Of a stretch of DNA of 5,725 bases, positions 1-5,725 are shown piece after piece (the stretch's first letter is position 1; each line of letters begins with the position of its first letter). The DNA is from an uncultured Ruminococcus sp. (GTDB lineage Bacteria > Bacillota > Clostridia > Oscillospirales > Ruminococcaceae), in contig CAMAIG010000118.1 of NCBI GenBank assembly GCA_945835085.1, positions 1 to 5,725 of the forward strand, written 5' to 3'. The notes beneath the pieces are model-generated. The model saw nothing but the letters and a program-made list of their open reading frames with translations. It ran no database searches and had not been told where the DNA came from. A program made the position numbers and the translations under genes.

Positions 1-10
1 ACAAAATTAA

Positions 11-48
11 TTGCTTTTTGTCAAAATATATGGTATACTGCTTATAAT
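11..48 (+). promoter_or_regulatory. Probable sigma-A promoter of the diguanylate cyclase gene
   Basis: A -35 box TTGCTT (11-16) is followed after 17 bases by TATACT (34-39), preceded by TG at 31-32, which makes it an extended -10. A second possible pair, TTGTCA (18-23) and TATAAT (43-48), overlaps it but has a 19-base spacer. Transcription would start near 46 or 55, leaving a 5' UTR of roughly 40 to 50 bases with no obvious structure. The choice between the pairs is inference. No clear operator palindrome is visible apart from the short GTATAC inside the -10. Confidence 0.6.
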
Positions 49-95
49 GATATTTTATATTCGTTTTACCACTGCATTAAAAGGAGGAGTGAATT

Positions 96-2405
96 ATGAA
101 GGAAATGAAAAAACGGCTTACCATAGGATTTCTTATTCATCACCTTGATAATGACTACTCAAAGGCAATTCTTGCAGGCGCTTCCGCTGCGGCAAGAGAG
201 CTTGACGTTAATCTTGCCATTTTTCCGGGACGTTCTCTGAACAGTCAGCTCGATGACAGGAAATTTACTGCCTATGAATACCAGAATAATGTTATATACA
301 GCTATGTAAACAGCAGTACCCTTGACGCTGCCGTTATTTCTGCGGGAACTCTCGGCTCCTTCGTTTCAAAGGAGGAGTTCAAGGAATTTGTGGATTCCTT
401 CGGGGAGCTCCCCATTATCACAACGGAAAACAAGATAGAAGGCTACCCCTGCATAAGGCTCTCGGGCAGCGGCATTAAGGAGATTATTTCCCATCTCGTA
501 AAGCGCCATGGCAAAAAGCACATCGCTTTTGTCAGCGGTCCTAAGACCAATGCCGACGCTGTGGAAAGGCTTAAATTTTATATTGAGGCGCTGGAGGAAA
601 ACGGTCTGGAGTATGACCCCGAATATGTTGCATACGGAAAGTTTTCTGAATACTGCGTGGACATTGTGGGAAACCTTATTGACAAGCACAAGGGAGAGCT
701 TGACGCTATCTGCTTTGCTAACGATATGATGTGCAAGGGCGGCTACAAGGCTATCGAAAGGCGTGGTCTGCGCGTTGGAAAGGATATTGCCGTTACGGGC
801 TATGACGATTCGGAGATAGCCGTTACTCTGAAGCCCATGCTCACCACCGTAAAGGCAGATGCGGCTGCACTTGGCAGCAGAGCTGTGAGAGAAGCGGTGA
901 AAATGGCTCTCGGTGAGTTCGACGGCGTCGATATCAGCCTTGATTCATCGCCCATTTATCGTGCCTCCTGCGGCTGCAAAATGCATTCGGGAGATATGAT
1001 ACAGGAAGGCAGCGTTATTTTTGACAATACCGAGGAAACCGCCGACAATATTCTGAGAGAGCAGATCCCGCGCTATGACGAGGCTTTGGTGAAGTATGAA
1101 AAGGTTGCGGCGCTTCGGAAATTTACGATCGATTTTCTGAATTATTCCTCAGAGCATACAAATTCTGCGGATTTCGAGCGTGACATGAAGGCTGTTTTTT
1201 CGGGGCTTGCCGATACCGAGCTTCTTAAAATAGTCCGTCCCGAAAAGCTGATGCGTATACTCAAAAATATCAGAGTTGCTTCAAATGCCATTTCATCAGG
1301 CTTCGATTCGGCGGAGGCTGTAATAGCCGACTGCTTTGAAACCACCTGCGAGCATATTATAAACATGCATTATGCCATGCTTGATGATATTACCTTCACC
1401 AATTTCCTTATCGGAAATATCACCAAGGATATGACTGCCTGCGGCGGAGATGAGAAAAAATGCTTTTTCTCCATTGTAAATAATCTTTACAGGGCACATA
1501 TAGACAGCAGCTATATCTTTACCTATGAAACCCCCATAACCCACACAAAGATAGAAAAATGGCAGAAGCCCGATACCCTGATGCTCCGTGCGTATCACGA
1601 CGGGGACAAGCTCGAAACGGTAAACGAGGAAGAAAGCAGGATATCCTCAGATAAGCTCCTGCGAAACGATTATACCTCCGAGGAACGCTGCCGTATAATG
1701 ACCGTTTCTCCCCTTTTCATGAACGAGGAGCAGTTCGGTCTGATAGTCTGCGAGCTGGAAAACGAGTATTTCCCGTATATTTACTCAATTACCCCACAGA
1801 TATGCACCGCCATCAAGCTCACAAATCTTGTGGGTCAGCTTGAAAGCTCCCTTGACGCCGCCGAAAGCAGAAACAGTATGCTGAACCGTATGTCAATGTG
1901 CGACGAGCTTACGGGAATAAGCAACCGCCGTGGCTTCTACATTTCTGCCAACAGGATACTTAAAGCCCCCGAAAATGAGGGCAGAAAGGCTGTGCTTATT
2001 TTTGCAGACCTTGATAACCTCAAGACCATCAACGACACCTTCGGTCATGACGACGGCGATTATGCAATTATAAGCGCATCAAGCTTTCTCAAAAACAGTC
2101 TGAGAGTAAGCGACGTTGTTGCAAGGATAGGCGGAGATGAATTTGCTGCCTTTGCCATAGGCGGAGATATGGAAATGATGTCCTCCCTCCCCTCACGAAT
2201 AAAGAATATCGCAAAGCTCCACAATATGCGCAGCAACAAGCCCTATAACGTTACCATCAGCATAGGAATGTGCGAGATAACCTGCGCTCCCGACAGGAAT
2301 ATCCAGCAGTTTATGGATAACGCCGACGCTGCCCTTTATGCAGACAAGAAGAAAAAGAACAGGAATATCTTCAAGGAAGGTCAGGAGCCGCCCAACCAAC
2401 AATAA
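96..2405 (+). CDS. Soluble diguanylate cyclase: LacI-like ligand-binding sensor, GAF-like segment, GGDEF
   Basis: The 769-residue protein should make cyclic di-GMP from two GTP in the cytoplasm. No signal peptide or membrane segment is visible. Residues about 7-295 resemble the periplasmic-binding-protein-like core of LacI-family regulators (FAND at 207-210, GYDDSE at 235-240, then a PxLTTV segment). The DNA-binding helix-turn-helix that normally precedes this core is absent. Residues about 300-445 are helical and unassigned, about 445-575 look GAF-like, and about 575-600 form a probable coiled coil. The GGDEF domain starts at DELTG (603-607) and runs to about 760. It has the metal and guanine residues D638, N646 and D655, GGDEF at 679-683, and the allosteric I-site RVSD at 670-673, spaced as in PleD. 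ATG 96 is chosen because AAGGAGGAG (81-89) lies six bases upstream; ATG 105 is a poorer alternative. The ligand is unknown. The gene stands alone between its own promoter and the next one. Confidence 0.93.
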   Translation: MKEMKKRLTIGFLIHHLDNDYSKAILAGASAAARELDVNLAIFPGRSLNSQLDDRKFTAYEYQNNVIYSYVNSSTLDAAVISAGTLGSFVSKEEFKEFVDSFGELPIITTENKIEGYPCIRLSGSGIKEIISHLVKRHGKKHIAFVSGPKTNADAVERLKFYIEALEENGLEYDPEYVAYGKFSEYCVDIVGNLIDKHKGELDAICFANDMMCKGGYKAIERRGLRVGKDIAVTGYDDSEIAVTLKPMLTTVKADAAALGSRAVREAVKMALGEFDGVDISLDSSPIYRASCGCKMHSGDMIQEGSVIFDNTEETADNILREQIPRYDEALVKYEKVAALRKFTIDFLNYSSEHTNSADFERDMKAVFSGLADTELLKIVRPEKLMRILKNIRVASNAISSGFDSAEAVIADCFETTCEHIINMHYAMLDDITFTNFLIGNITKDMTACGGDEKKCFFSIVNNLYRAHIDSSYIFTYETPITHTKIEKWQKPDTLMLRAYHDGDKLETVNEEESRISSDKLLRNDYTSEERCRIMTVSPLFMNEEQFGLIVCELENEYFPYIYSITPQICTAIKLTNLVGQLESSLDAAESRNSMLNRMSMCDELTGISNRRGFYISANRILKAPENEGRKAVLIFADLDNLKTINDTFGHDDGDYAIISASSFLKNSLRVSDVVARIGGDEFAAFAIGGDMEMMSSLPSRIKNIAKLHNMRSNKPYNVTISIGMCEITCAPDRNIQQFMDNADAALYADKKKKNRNIFKEGQEPPNQQ

Positions 2406-2455
2406 GCCCTGAATGCTGTGCTTTTGTGATGATTCTGAAAAATTCGTTTTTTCTA

Positions 2456-2484
2456 TTGTAATTTTAAATATTATGTGCTATAAT
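2456..2484 (+). promoter_or_regulatory. Strong sigma-A promoter inside the 2406-2722 gap
   Basis: TTGTAA (2456-2461), a 17-base spacer and a perfect TATAAT (2479-2484) with an extended TG at 2476-2477 form the best promoter in the window. The predicted start is near 2491, which leaves over 230 bases of transcribed leader before the next start codon. Spacing and box matches are read directly; activity is inferred. Confidence 0.8.
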
Positions 2485-2490
2485 ATATAT

Positions 2491-2676
2491 CGTAGGTGAA
2501 GCTATGCTCAGCGTGTCGCTGAAGCCAACTCGTTAGGTAAACAGCAGTAATTTCTATGTTTTGTGGCTCGGTAACCTTAGTGTTGAAGCCATTTATCTAT
2601 AGAATAAATGCTTGCTCTTTATTTAATGTGGTCTTTTTCGACAGATAGAGTTCTGCTTCTTGAAGCACAGCTTTTT
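2491..2676 (+). ncRNA. Candidate structured RNA (free small RNA or 5' leader), family not recognised
   Basis: The stretch starts about seven bases after a strong -10 box and ends at a hairpin followed by TTTTT. No convincing reading frame lies in it: a 66-codon frame from 2608 has no ribosome binding site and overlaps the real gene out of frame. Hairpins seen by eye are 2508-2522 (six pairs, UGU loop), a long-range stem of 2523-2527 with 2564-2568 (AGCCA with UGGCU), 2586-2613 (ten pairs with one bulged C) and 2650-2671. The hexamer TGAAGC occurs at 2497, 2520, 2584 and 2661, and again just downstream at 2676. It is either an independent RNA of about 185 nt or a regulatory leader of the gene at 2723. 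It does not look like SRP RNA, tmRNA, RNase P RNA or a T-box. Short words recall the M-box Mg2+ riboswitch, but the closing stem of that family is not found, so I do not call it. Confidence 0.5.
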
Positions 2677-2681
2677 GAAGC
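2497..2681 (+). repeat. Five copies of TGAAGC in the leader RNA
   Basis: The hexamer TGAAGC occurs at 2497-2502, 2520-2525, 2584-2589, 2661-2666 and 2676-2681. The first three sit in a longer shared context, G-N-TGAAGC-Y. Two complementary GCTTC sites lie at 2655-2659 and 2685-2689. Single copies occur elsewhere in the coding genes, but nowhere else this densely. The copies could serve as alternative pairing partners or as protein binding sites; both readings are inference. Confidence 0.5.
2650..2676 (+). terminator. Terminator-like hairpin, possible attenuator
   Basis: GTTCTGCTTC pairs with GAAGCACAGC (2650-2659 with 2662-2671), with one C/C mismatch, one G-U pair and a very tight turn, probably a CUUG tetraloop. 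It is directly followed by TTTTT (2672-2676). The stem is only moderately GC-rich and the U run is short, so termination may be partial or conditional. It sits 47 bases before the start codon of the downstream gene, where an attenuator would be expected. Confidence 0.45.
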
Positions 2682-2690
2682 GTTGCTTCG
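2676..2690 (+). other. Short hairpin upstream of the ribosome binding site
   Basis: TGAAGC (2676-2681) pairs with GCTTCG (2685-2690) across a GTT loop. Its two arms carry the same sequences as the arms of the preceding terminator-like hairpin, so the two structures can exchange strands. It ends 15 bases before the AAGGAG at 2706-2711 and does not itself hide that site. Confidence 0.4.
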
Positions 2691-2722
2691 GATAAATGAT
2701 TTAAAAAGGAGCGTTTTATATT

Positions 2723-3019
2723 ATGAAGACTTTAGGTGTTGCACTGCTCACAATGCTCGCTGCCGCTGCAGGCGCTGCTGCCGCTGTTTACTGCGTAAAG
2801 AAGCGTGAGGAGCTTGAAGAGTATGATTACAGCTTTGACGATGATGATGAGATCTATTTCGACGATGATGACTGCTGCTGTGAAAGCTGCAGCGGATGTT
2901 CCTCTGACAGCACAGATGATGTAAGCGATATTGAGGAGCTTGAGGCTCTCGACGGTGCTGATGATGCCGATGTTGCTGCTGCCTCCTCCGAGAAGGCTGA
3001 CGAAAAGGACGAGTTCTGA
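2723..3019 (+). CDS. Small single-pass membrane protein with acidic, cysteine-containing tail, function unknown
   Basis: I do not recognise a family for this 98-residue protein. Residues 4-25 form one hydrophobic, alanine-rich segment, followed by KKR at 26-28. By the positive-inside rule this puts the tail in the cytoplasm. About 31 of the last 70 residues are Asp or Glu, including two FDDDD blocks at 38-42 and 46-50. A cysteine cluster C51-C52-C53-x2-C56-x2-C59 follows the second block, and C24 lies at the end of the membrane segment. The acidic and cysteine residues would suit metal binding, but this is only inference. AAGGAG (2706-2711) stands 11 bases before the ATG, a little far but usable. 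The gene follows the structured RNA and is closed by a strong terminator, so it is probably a one-gene unit from the promoter at 2456. The N-terminal segment could also be an uncleaved signal anchor; no lipobox fits C24 well. Confidence 0.75.
   Translation: MKTLGVALLTMLAAAAGAAAAVYCVKKREELEEYDYSFDDDDEIYFDDDDCCCESCSGCSSDSTDDVSDIEELEALDGADDADVAAASSEKADEKDEF
2834..2872 (+). repeat. Duplicated FDDDD-coding block with GAT triplet runs
   Basis: Two 15-base units, 2834-2848 and 2858-2872, each encode FDDDD with nearly the same codons (TTY GAC GAT GAT GAY) and are separated by nine bases coding EIY. A TGC/TGT cysteine run follows at 2873-2881. This looks like a local in-frame duplication, and such triplet runs can change length by slippage. 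Confidence 0.6.
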
Positions 3020-3041
3020 TATTGCTCTCCACCAAAACATT

Positions 3042-3092
3042 AAAGGGCTAATGCATAGAGGCAGAATGCTTATATGCAGCAGCCCTTTTTTA
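3042..3092 (+). terminator. Strong three-tier intrinsic terminator
   Basis: Three stacked stems are visible: AAAGGGCT (3042-3049) with AGCCCTTT (3081-3088), TGCATA (3052-3057) with TATGCA (3073-3078), and AGGCA (3059-3063) with TGCTT (3067-3071) around a GAA loop. Small internal loops separate the tiers. A run of six T at 3086-3091 follows the GC-rich base. It ends the small-protein transcript 22 bases after its stop codon. The opposite strand lacks a good U run, so it works mainly on + strand transcripts. Confidence 0.9.
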
Positions 3093-3121
3093 TTAAGGCA
3101 CTCATTTAAGGAAGTGATAAA

Positions 3122-3610
3122 ATGGCAGAAGCCAAAACAAATGCAATGCGTATCCTTGACAAGGCAGGGATAAAATATAATATGCATACATATCCCCACG
3201 GAAAGGACGCTGTTGACGGGGCAGAGGTGGCAAGGCTCACAGGTCAGGACCCCGAGAAGGTTTACAAGACCCTTGTTACAAGAGGAGCTTCAAACCCCTC
3301 AAAAAGCTATTACGTTTTTGTGATACCCGTTGAAAAGGAGCTTGATCTCAAAAAAGCTGCAAAATCCGTTGGGGAAAAATCCGTGGAAATGATCCATGTT
3401 AAGGAGATAAACGGGATAACGGGCTATATCCGCGGCGGCTGCTCTCCCGTGGGAATGAAAAAGCAGTTTCGGACAACATTTTATGAGGCTGTGAACGATC
3501 TCGATACGGTGATATTCAGCGGCGGAAGGATAGGACTTCAGATAGAAGCCGCTCCCGACGATATTATTAAGCTTATCGGCGCTCAGACAGCGGATATCTG
3601 CACTCAGTAA
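3122..3610 (+). CDS. ybaK: YbaK/EbsC-family Cys-tRNA(Pro) deacylase
   Basis: The 162-residue cytoplasmic protein belongs to the YbaK family, which hydrolyses Cys-tRNA(Pro) that prolyl-tRNA synthetase makes by mistake. The length is typical for the family. The fold-defining motifs are present: VYKTL at 47-51, whose K49 fits the invariant lysine of the family; the ELDLKKAAK strand-helix at 73-81; TGYIRGGCSP and GMKK at 100-114, the substrate-pocket loop; and SGGRIGLQI at 133-141. AAGGAAG (3108-3114) gives a suitable ribosome binding site eight to nine bases before the ATG. No clear promoter of its own is visible between the upstream terminator and the start. The stop codon is 16 bases from the dnaE start, so the two are probably co-transcribed. 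The family assignment is sure; exact tRNA specificity is inferred from the family, and related members such as ProX or EbsC differ in substrate. Confidence 0.93.
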   Translation: MAEAKTNAMRILDKAGIKYNMHTYPHGKDAVDGAEVARLTGQDPEKVYKTLVTRGASNPSKSYYVFVIPVEKELDLKKAAKSVGEKSVEMIHVKEINGITGYIRGGCSPVGMKKQFRTTFYEAVNDLDTVIFSGGRIGLQIEAAPDDIIKLIGAQTADICTQ

Positions 3611-3626
3611 AAAAGGAGATGACGGC

Positions 3627-5725
3627 ATGGCATTTGTAAATCTTCATGTCCACAGTGAATACAGTCTGCTTGACGGTGCCTGCCGCATAAAGGATATGGT
3701 GACCCGTGCAAAGGAATGCGGTCAGACTGCACTGGCACTTACAGACCACGGAAATATGTTCGGGGCTGTGGACTTCTACAACGAGTGCAAGGCTCAGGGA
3801 ATAAAGCCTATTATCGGCTGTGAGGTCTATGTTGCACCACGCACACGTTTTGACAAGGTCTACGGTGCGGATTCCCACCCATATCACCTTATTCTCCTGT
3901 GCAAGGACAATACGGGCTACAAAAATCTTATCAAAATGGTTTCCCTGGGCTATACGGAGGGCTTTTACGGCAAGCCGAGGATAGACAGGGAGCTTTTAAA
4001 AAAGCATTCAGAGGGGCTTATATGCCTGTCGGGCTGTATTGCGGGAGAAGTGGCAAGAAAGATATCCTCCGGGGACTATGAGGGTGCAAAGGAAACTGCA
4101 CTCCTTTACGAAGGCATTTTCGGCAGGGGGAATTATTACCTTGAGGTGCAGAACCATAAGATACCCGATGATACTGCCGTGCTTTCGGCACTTTTCAGGC
4201 TGTCCGATGAAACGGGCATTCCCCTTGCCGCAACAAACGACGCCCATTATATCCGCAGAGAGGACGCAAAGCTCCAGCGCATTCTCCTTGCCATTCAGAC
4301 AAACACTGCCGTTGCCGAGGAGATACCCATCGCATTTCCCAACGATGAGTTCTATATCAAGGACGAGGCTGAAATGAGAGAGCTTTTCCGAGGCAGGCAG
4401 GAAGCTATTGACAACACTGCCGCAATTGCGGATAAATGCTCCTTTGAAATGGAATTCGGCGTGCTGAAGCTTCCCCGCTTCGATCTGTCGGAAGCACAGA
4501 AAAAACGCTTCGGAGAGAAAAATCCCGATTTCCTTGCAAATATGTGCAGGTACGGGCTTAAGAAGCGATACGGCGAAAATATCACTCCCGAGCTTACGGA
4601 AAGGCTCGAATATGAGCTTGATGTGATAATAAGAATGGGCTACACGGATTATTATCTCATAGTCTGGGATTTCGTGGCATATGCAAAGAAAAACGATATT
4701 CCCGTTGGTCCCGGAAGAGGCTCTGGTGCAGGCTCACTTGCCGCATACTGCATAGGCATCACGGATATCGACCCTATGAAATATAACCTTCTGTTTGAGA
4801 GGTTTTTAAATCCCGAAAGAGTTTCCATGCCCGACTTTGACATTGATTTCTGCTATGAACGCCGTCAGGAGGTCATAGATTACGTTGTAAGGCGTTATGG
4901 TCAGGACAGAGTCGCTCAGATAGTCACCTTCGGCACAATGGCGGCAAGGGCTGCGGTGAGAGATGTTGCAAGGGTGCTGGGAATGCCCTATGCACTCGGC
5001 GATACGGTTTCAAAGCTTATTCCCCAGACACTTCACATGACTCTGAAGCAGGCGCTGGAGGAATCTCCGGAGCTTAAGCAGCTTTACGATACGGACATTC
5101 AGGTGCATGAGCTTATTGACACCGCCCTATGCGTTGAGGGAATGCCCCGAAACACCTCTACCCATGCGGCAGGAGTAGTTATCTGCGACGCTCCCGTAAG
5201 CGATTACGTCCCCCTTGTATGCCGTGACAACACCACTGCAACTCAGTATACCATGACAGCACTTGAAAGCGTGGGACTGCTGAAAATGGATTTTCTCGGT
5301 CTTAGAAACCTTACCATAATCCATGACTGCGAAAAGGCTGTTCGGAAAAAAATCCCCGGGTTCTCTGCGGATAATATCCCCTATGACGATCCCGAAACCT
5401 TCGAGATGCTGTCCTCGGGAGATACAATGGGCGTTTTTCAGTTTGAAAGCGGAGGCATGACTCAGCTTCTCACAAAGCTGAAGCCACGTTCAATTGAGGA
5501 CCTTACCGCTGCCCTTTCCCTTTACCGCCCGGGACCTATGGACTCTATCCCAAAGTATATCGAAAACAGAGAGCATCCCGAAAGGATACGTTATGCTCAC
5601 CCGATACTTGAGGATATCCTTAAAGTCACATGGGGCTGCATAGTTTATCAGGAGCAGGTAATGGAGATATGCCGCAAAATGGCAGGCTACAGCTACGGCA
5701 GAGCCGACCTTGTAAGGCGAGCAAT
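3627..5725 (+). CDS. dnaE: DNA polymerase III alpha subunit DnaE, 3' end cut by the window
   Basis: This polymerase extends DNA at the replication fork; in PolC-containing Firmicutes it usually starts lagging-strand synthesis from RNA primers. The frame stays open for 699 codons to the window end, about 60 percent of the usual 1,150 or so residues. The N-terminal PHP domain (about 1-275) has HVH at 7-9, D16, LTDHG at 38-42, E66, H84/H87 and NDAH at 204-207. The polymerase core shows GPGRGSGAGS at 361-370, PDFDIDF at 402-408 with the catalytic pair D403 and D405, STHAAG at 511-516, KMDFLGLR at 553-560 with the third catalytic D555, YRPGPM at 633-638 and YQEQVM at 674-679. The fingers end, the beta-clamp binding region and the OB domain lie beyond the window. 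AAAAGGAG (3611-3618) is eight bases from the ATG, and the MAFVNLHVHSEYS start is typical. The PHP metal ligands appear complete, unlike E. coli DnaE. Confidence 0.97.
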   Translation, partial: MAFVNLHVHSEYSLLDGACRIKDMVTRAKECGQTALALTDHGNMFGAVDFYNECKAQGIKPIIGCEVYVAPRTRFDKVYGADSHPYHLILLCKDNTGYKNLIKMVSLGYTEGFYGKPRIDRELLKKHSEGLICLSGCIAGEVARKISSGDYEGAKETALLYEGIFGRGNYYLEVQNHKIPDDTAVLSALFRLSDETGIPLAATNDAHYIRREDAKLQRILLAIQTNTAVAEEIPIAFPNDEFYIKDEAEMRELFRGRQEAIDNTAAIADKCSFEMEFGVLKLPRFDLSEAQKKRFGEKNPDFLANMCRYGLKKRYGENITPELTERLEYELDVIIRMGYTDYYLIVWDFVAYAKKNDIPVGPGRGSGAGSLAAYCIGITDIDPMKYNLLFERFLNPERVSMPDFDIDFCYERRQEVIDYVVRRYGQDRVAQIVTFGTMAARAAVRDVARVLGMPYALGDTVSKLIPQTLHMTLKQALEESPELKQLYDTDIQVHELIDTALCVEGMPRNTSTHAAGVVICDAPVSDYVPLVCRDNTTATQYTMTALESVGLLKMDFLGLRNLTIIHDCEKAVRKKIPGFSADNIPYDDPETFEMLSSGDTMGVFQFESGGMTQLLTKLKPRSIEDLTAALSLYRPGPMDSIPKYIENREHPERIRYAHPILEDILKVTWGCIVYQEQVMEICRKMAGYSYGRADLVRRA

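Noticed and set aside
2437..2453. GAAAAA-TTCG-TTTTTTC hairpin after the cyclase gene as its terminator
   Set aside because: The stem is only A-T pairs closed by one G-C pair. It may help termination a little but is too weak to annotate. No better terminator for the cyclase gene is visible.
2491..2676. 6S RNA or a c-di-GMP riboswitch, suggested by the size and the neighbouring cyclase gene
   Set aside because: The two ends of the stretch do not form the long closing stem of 6S RNA, and the conserved words of the c-di-GMP-I aptamer are not present.
2608..2808. A 66-codon + strand frame overlapping the small-protein gene
   Set aside because: It has no ribosome binding site, runs through the hairpin region, has an unconvincing composition with an Arg/Cys-rich end, and is out of frame with the better supported gene at 2723.
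3067..3075. TGC-TTATAT as an extended -10 promoter for the deacylase-dnaE operon
   Set aside because: It lies inside the terminator stem and has no acceptable -35 box 16-18 bases upstream.
2732..3199. A 155-codon minus strand frame across the small gene, the terminator and the deacylase start
   Set aside because: It crosses a strong intrinsic terminator and two well supported + strand genes, and its Ile/Leu/Val-rich protein is what the complement of GAT and GCT codon runs would give.
4039..4377. A 112-codon + strand frame within the dnaE region
   Set aside because: It lies in another frame inside the continuous dnaE reading frame, has no ribosome binding site and resembles no protein.
1..5725. 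Mobile elements, CRISPR arrays, tRNA or rRNA genes
   Set aside because: No terminal inverted repeats, transposase motifs, regularly spaced repeats, tRNA cloverleaf or rRNA segments were seen by eye; gene content and codon use look uniform and chromosomal.

Overview
The window reads as chromosomal DNA of a Gram-positive anaerobe of the class Clostridia, most likely a Ruminococcus or close Oscillospiraceae relative. This is inferred from strong AAGGAG-type ribosome binding sites, TTGnnn/TATAAT promoters with TG-extended -10 boxes, the Firmicute-style DnaE, and the LacI-like sensor/GGDEF protein architecture. I could run no database search, so the genus is a judgement. All four genes lie on the + strand.

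Region 1 (1-2405): a promoter, then a 769-residue soluble diguanylate cyclase. It has a sugar/nucleotide-type periplasmic-binding-protein-like sensor domain without the helix-turn-helix of LacI repressors, a helical middle, a GAF-like segment, a short coiled coil and a complete GGDEF domain with an intact inhibitory site.

Region 2 (2406-2722): 317 bases without a convincing gene, but not empty. A near-consensus promoter (2456-2484) should start an RNA at about 2491. The RNA contains several good hairpins, five copies of the hexamer TGAAGC in 185 bases, and a terminator-like hairpin with five U (2650-2676). It ends with another hairpin just upstream of the next ribosome binding site. This could be a free RNA of about 185 nt, or a leader controlling the next gene. 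I cannot assign it to a known family; the words in it partly resemble the Mg2+-sensing M-box.

Region 3 (2723-3092): a 98-residue protein with one N-terminal membrane segment, a very acidic tail with two FDDDD blocks and a CCC-x2-C-x2-C cysteine cluster, closed by a strong three-tier intrinsic terminator.

Region 4 (3122-5725): an apparent two-gene operon, a YbaK/EbsC-family Cys-tRNA(Pro) deacylase followed after 16 bases by dnaE, the replicative DNA polymerase III alpha subunit, which is cut off by the window end after 699 codons. These are housekeeping functions. The most interesting part is the structured RNA region together with the small acidic membrane protein it precedes.
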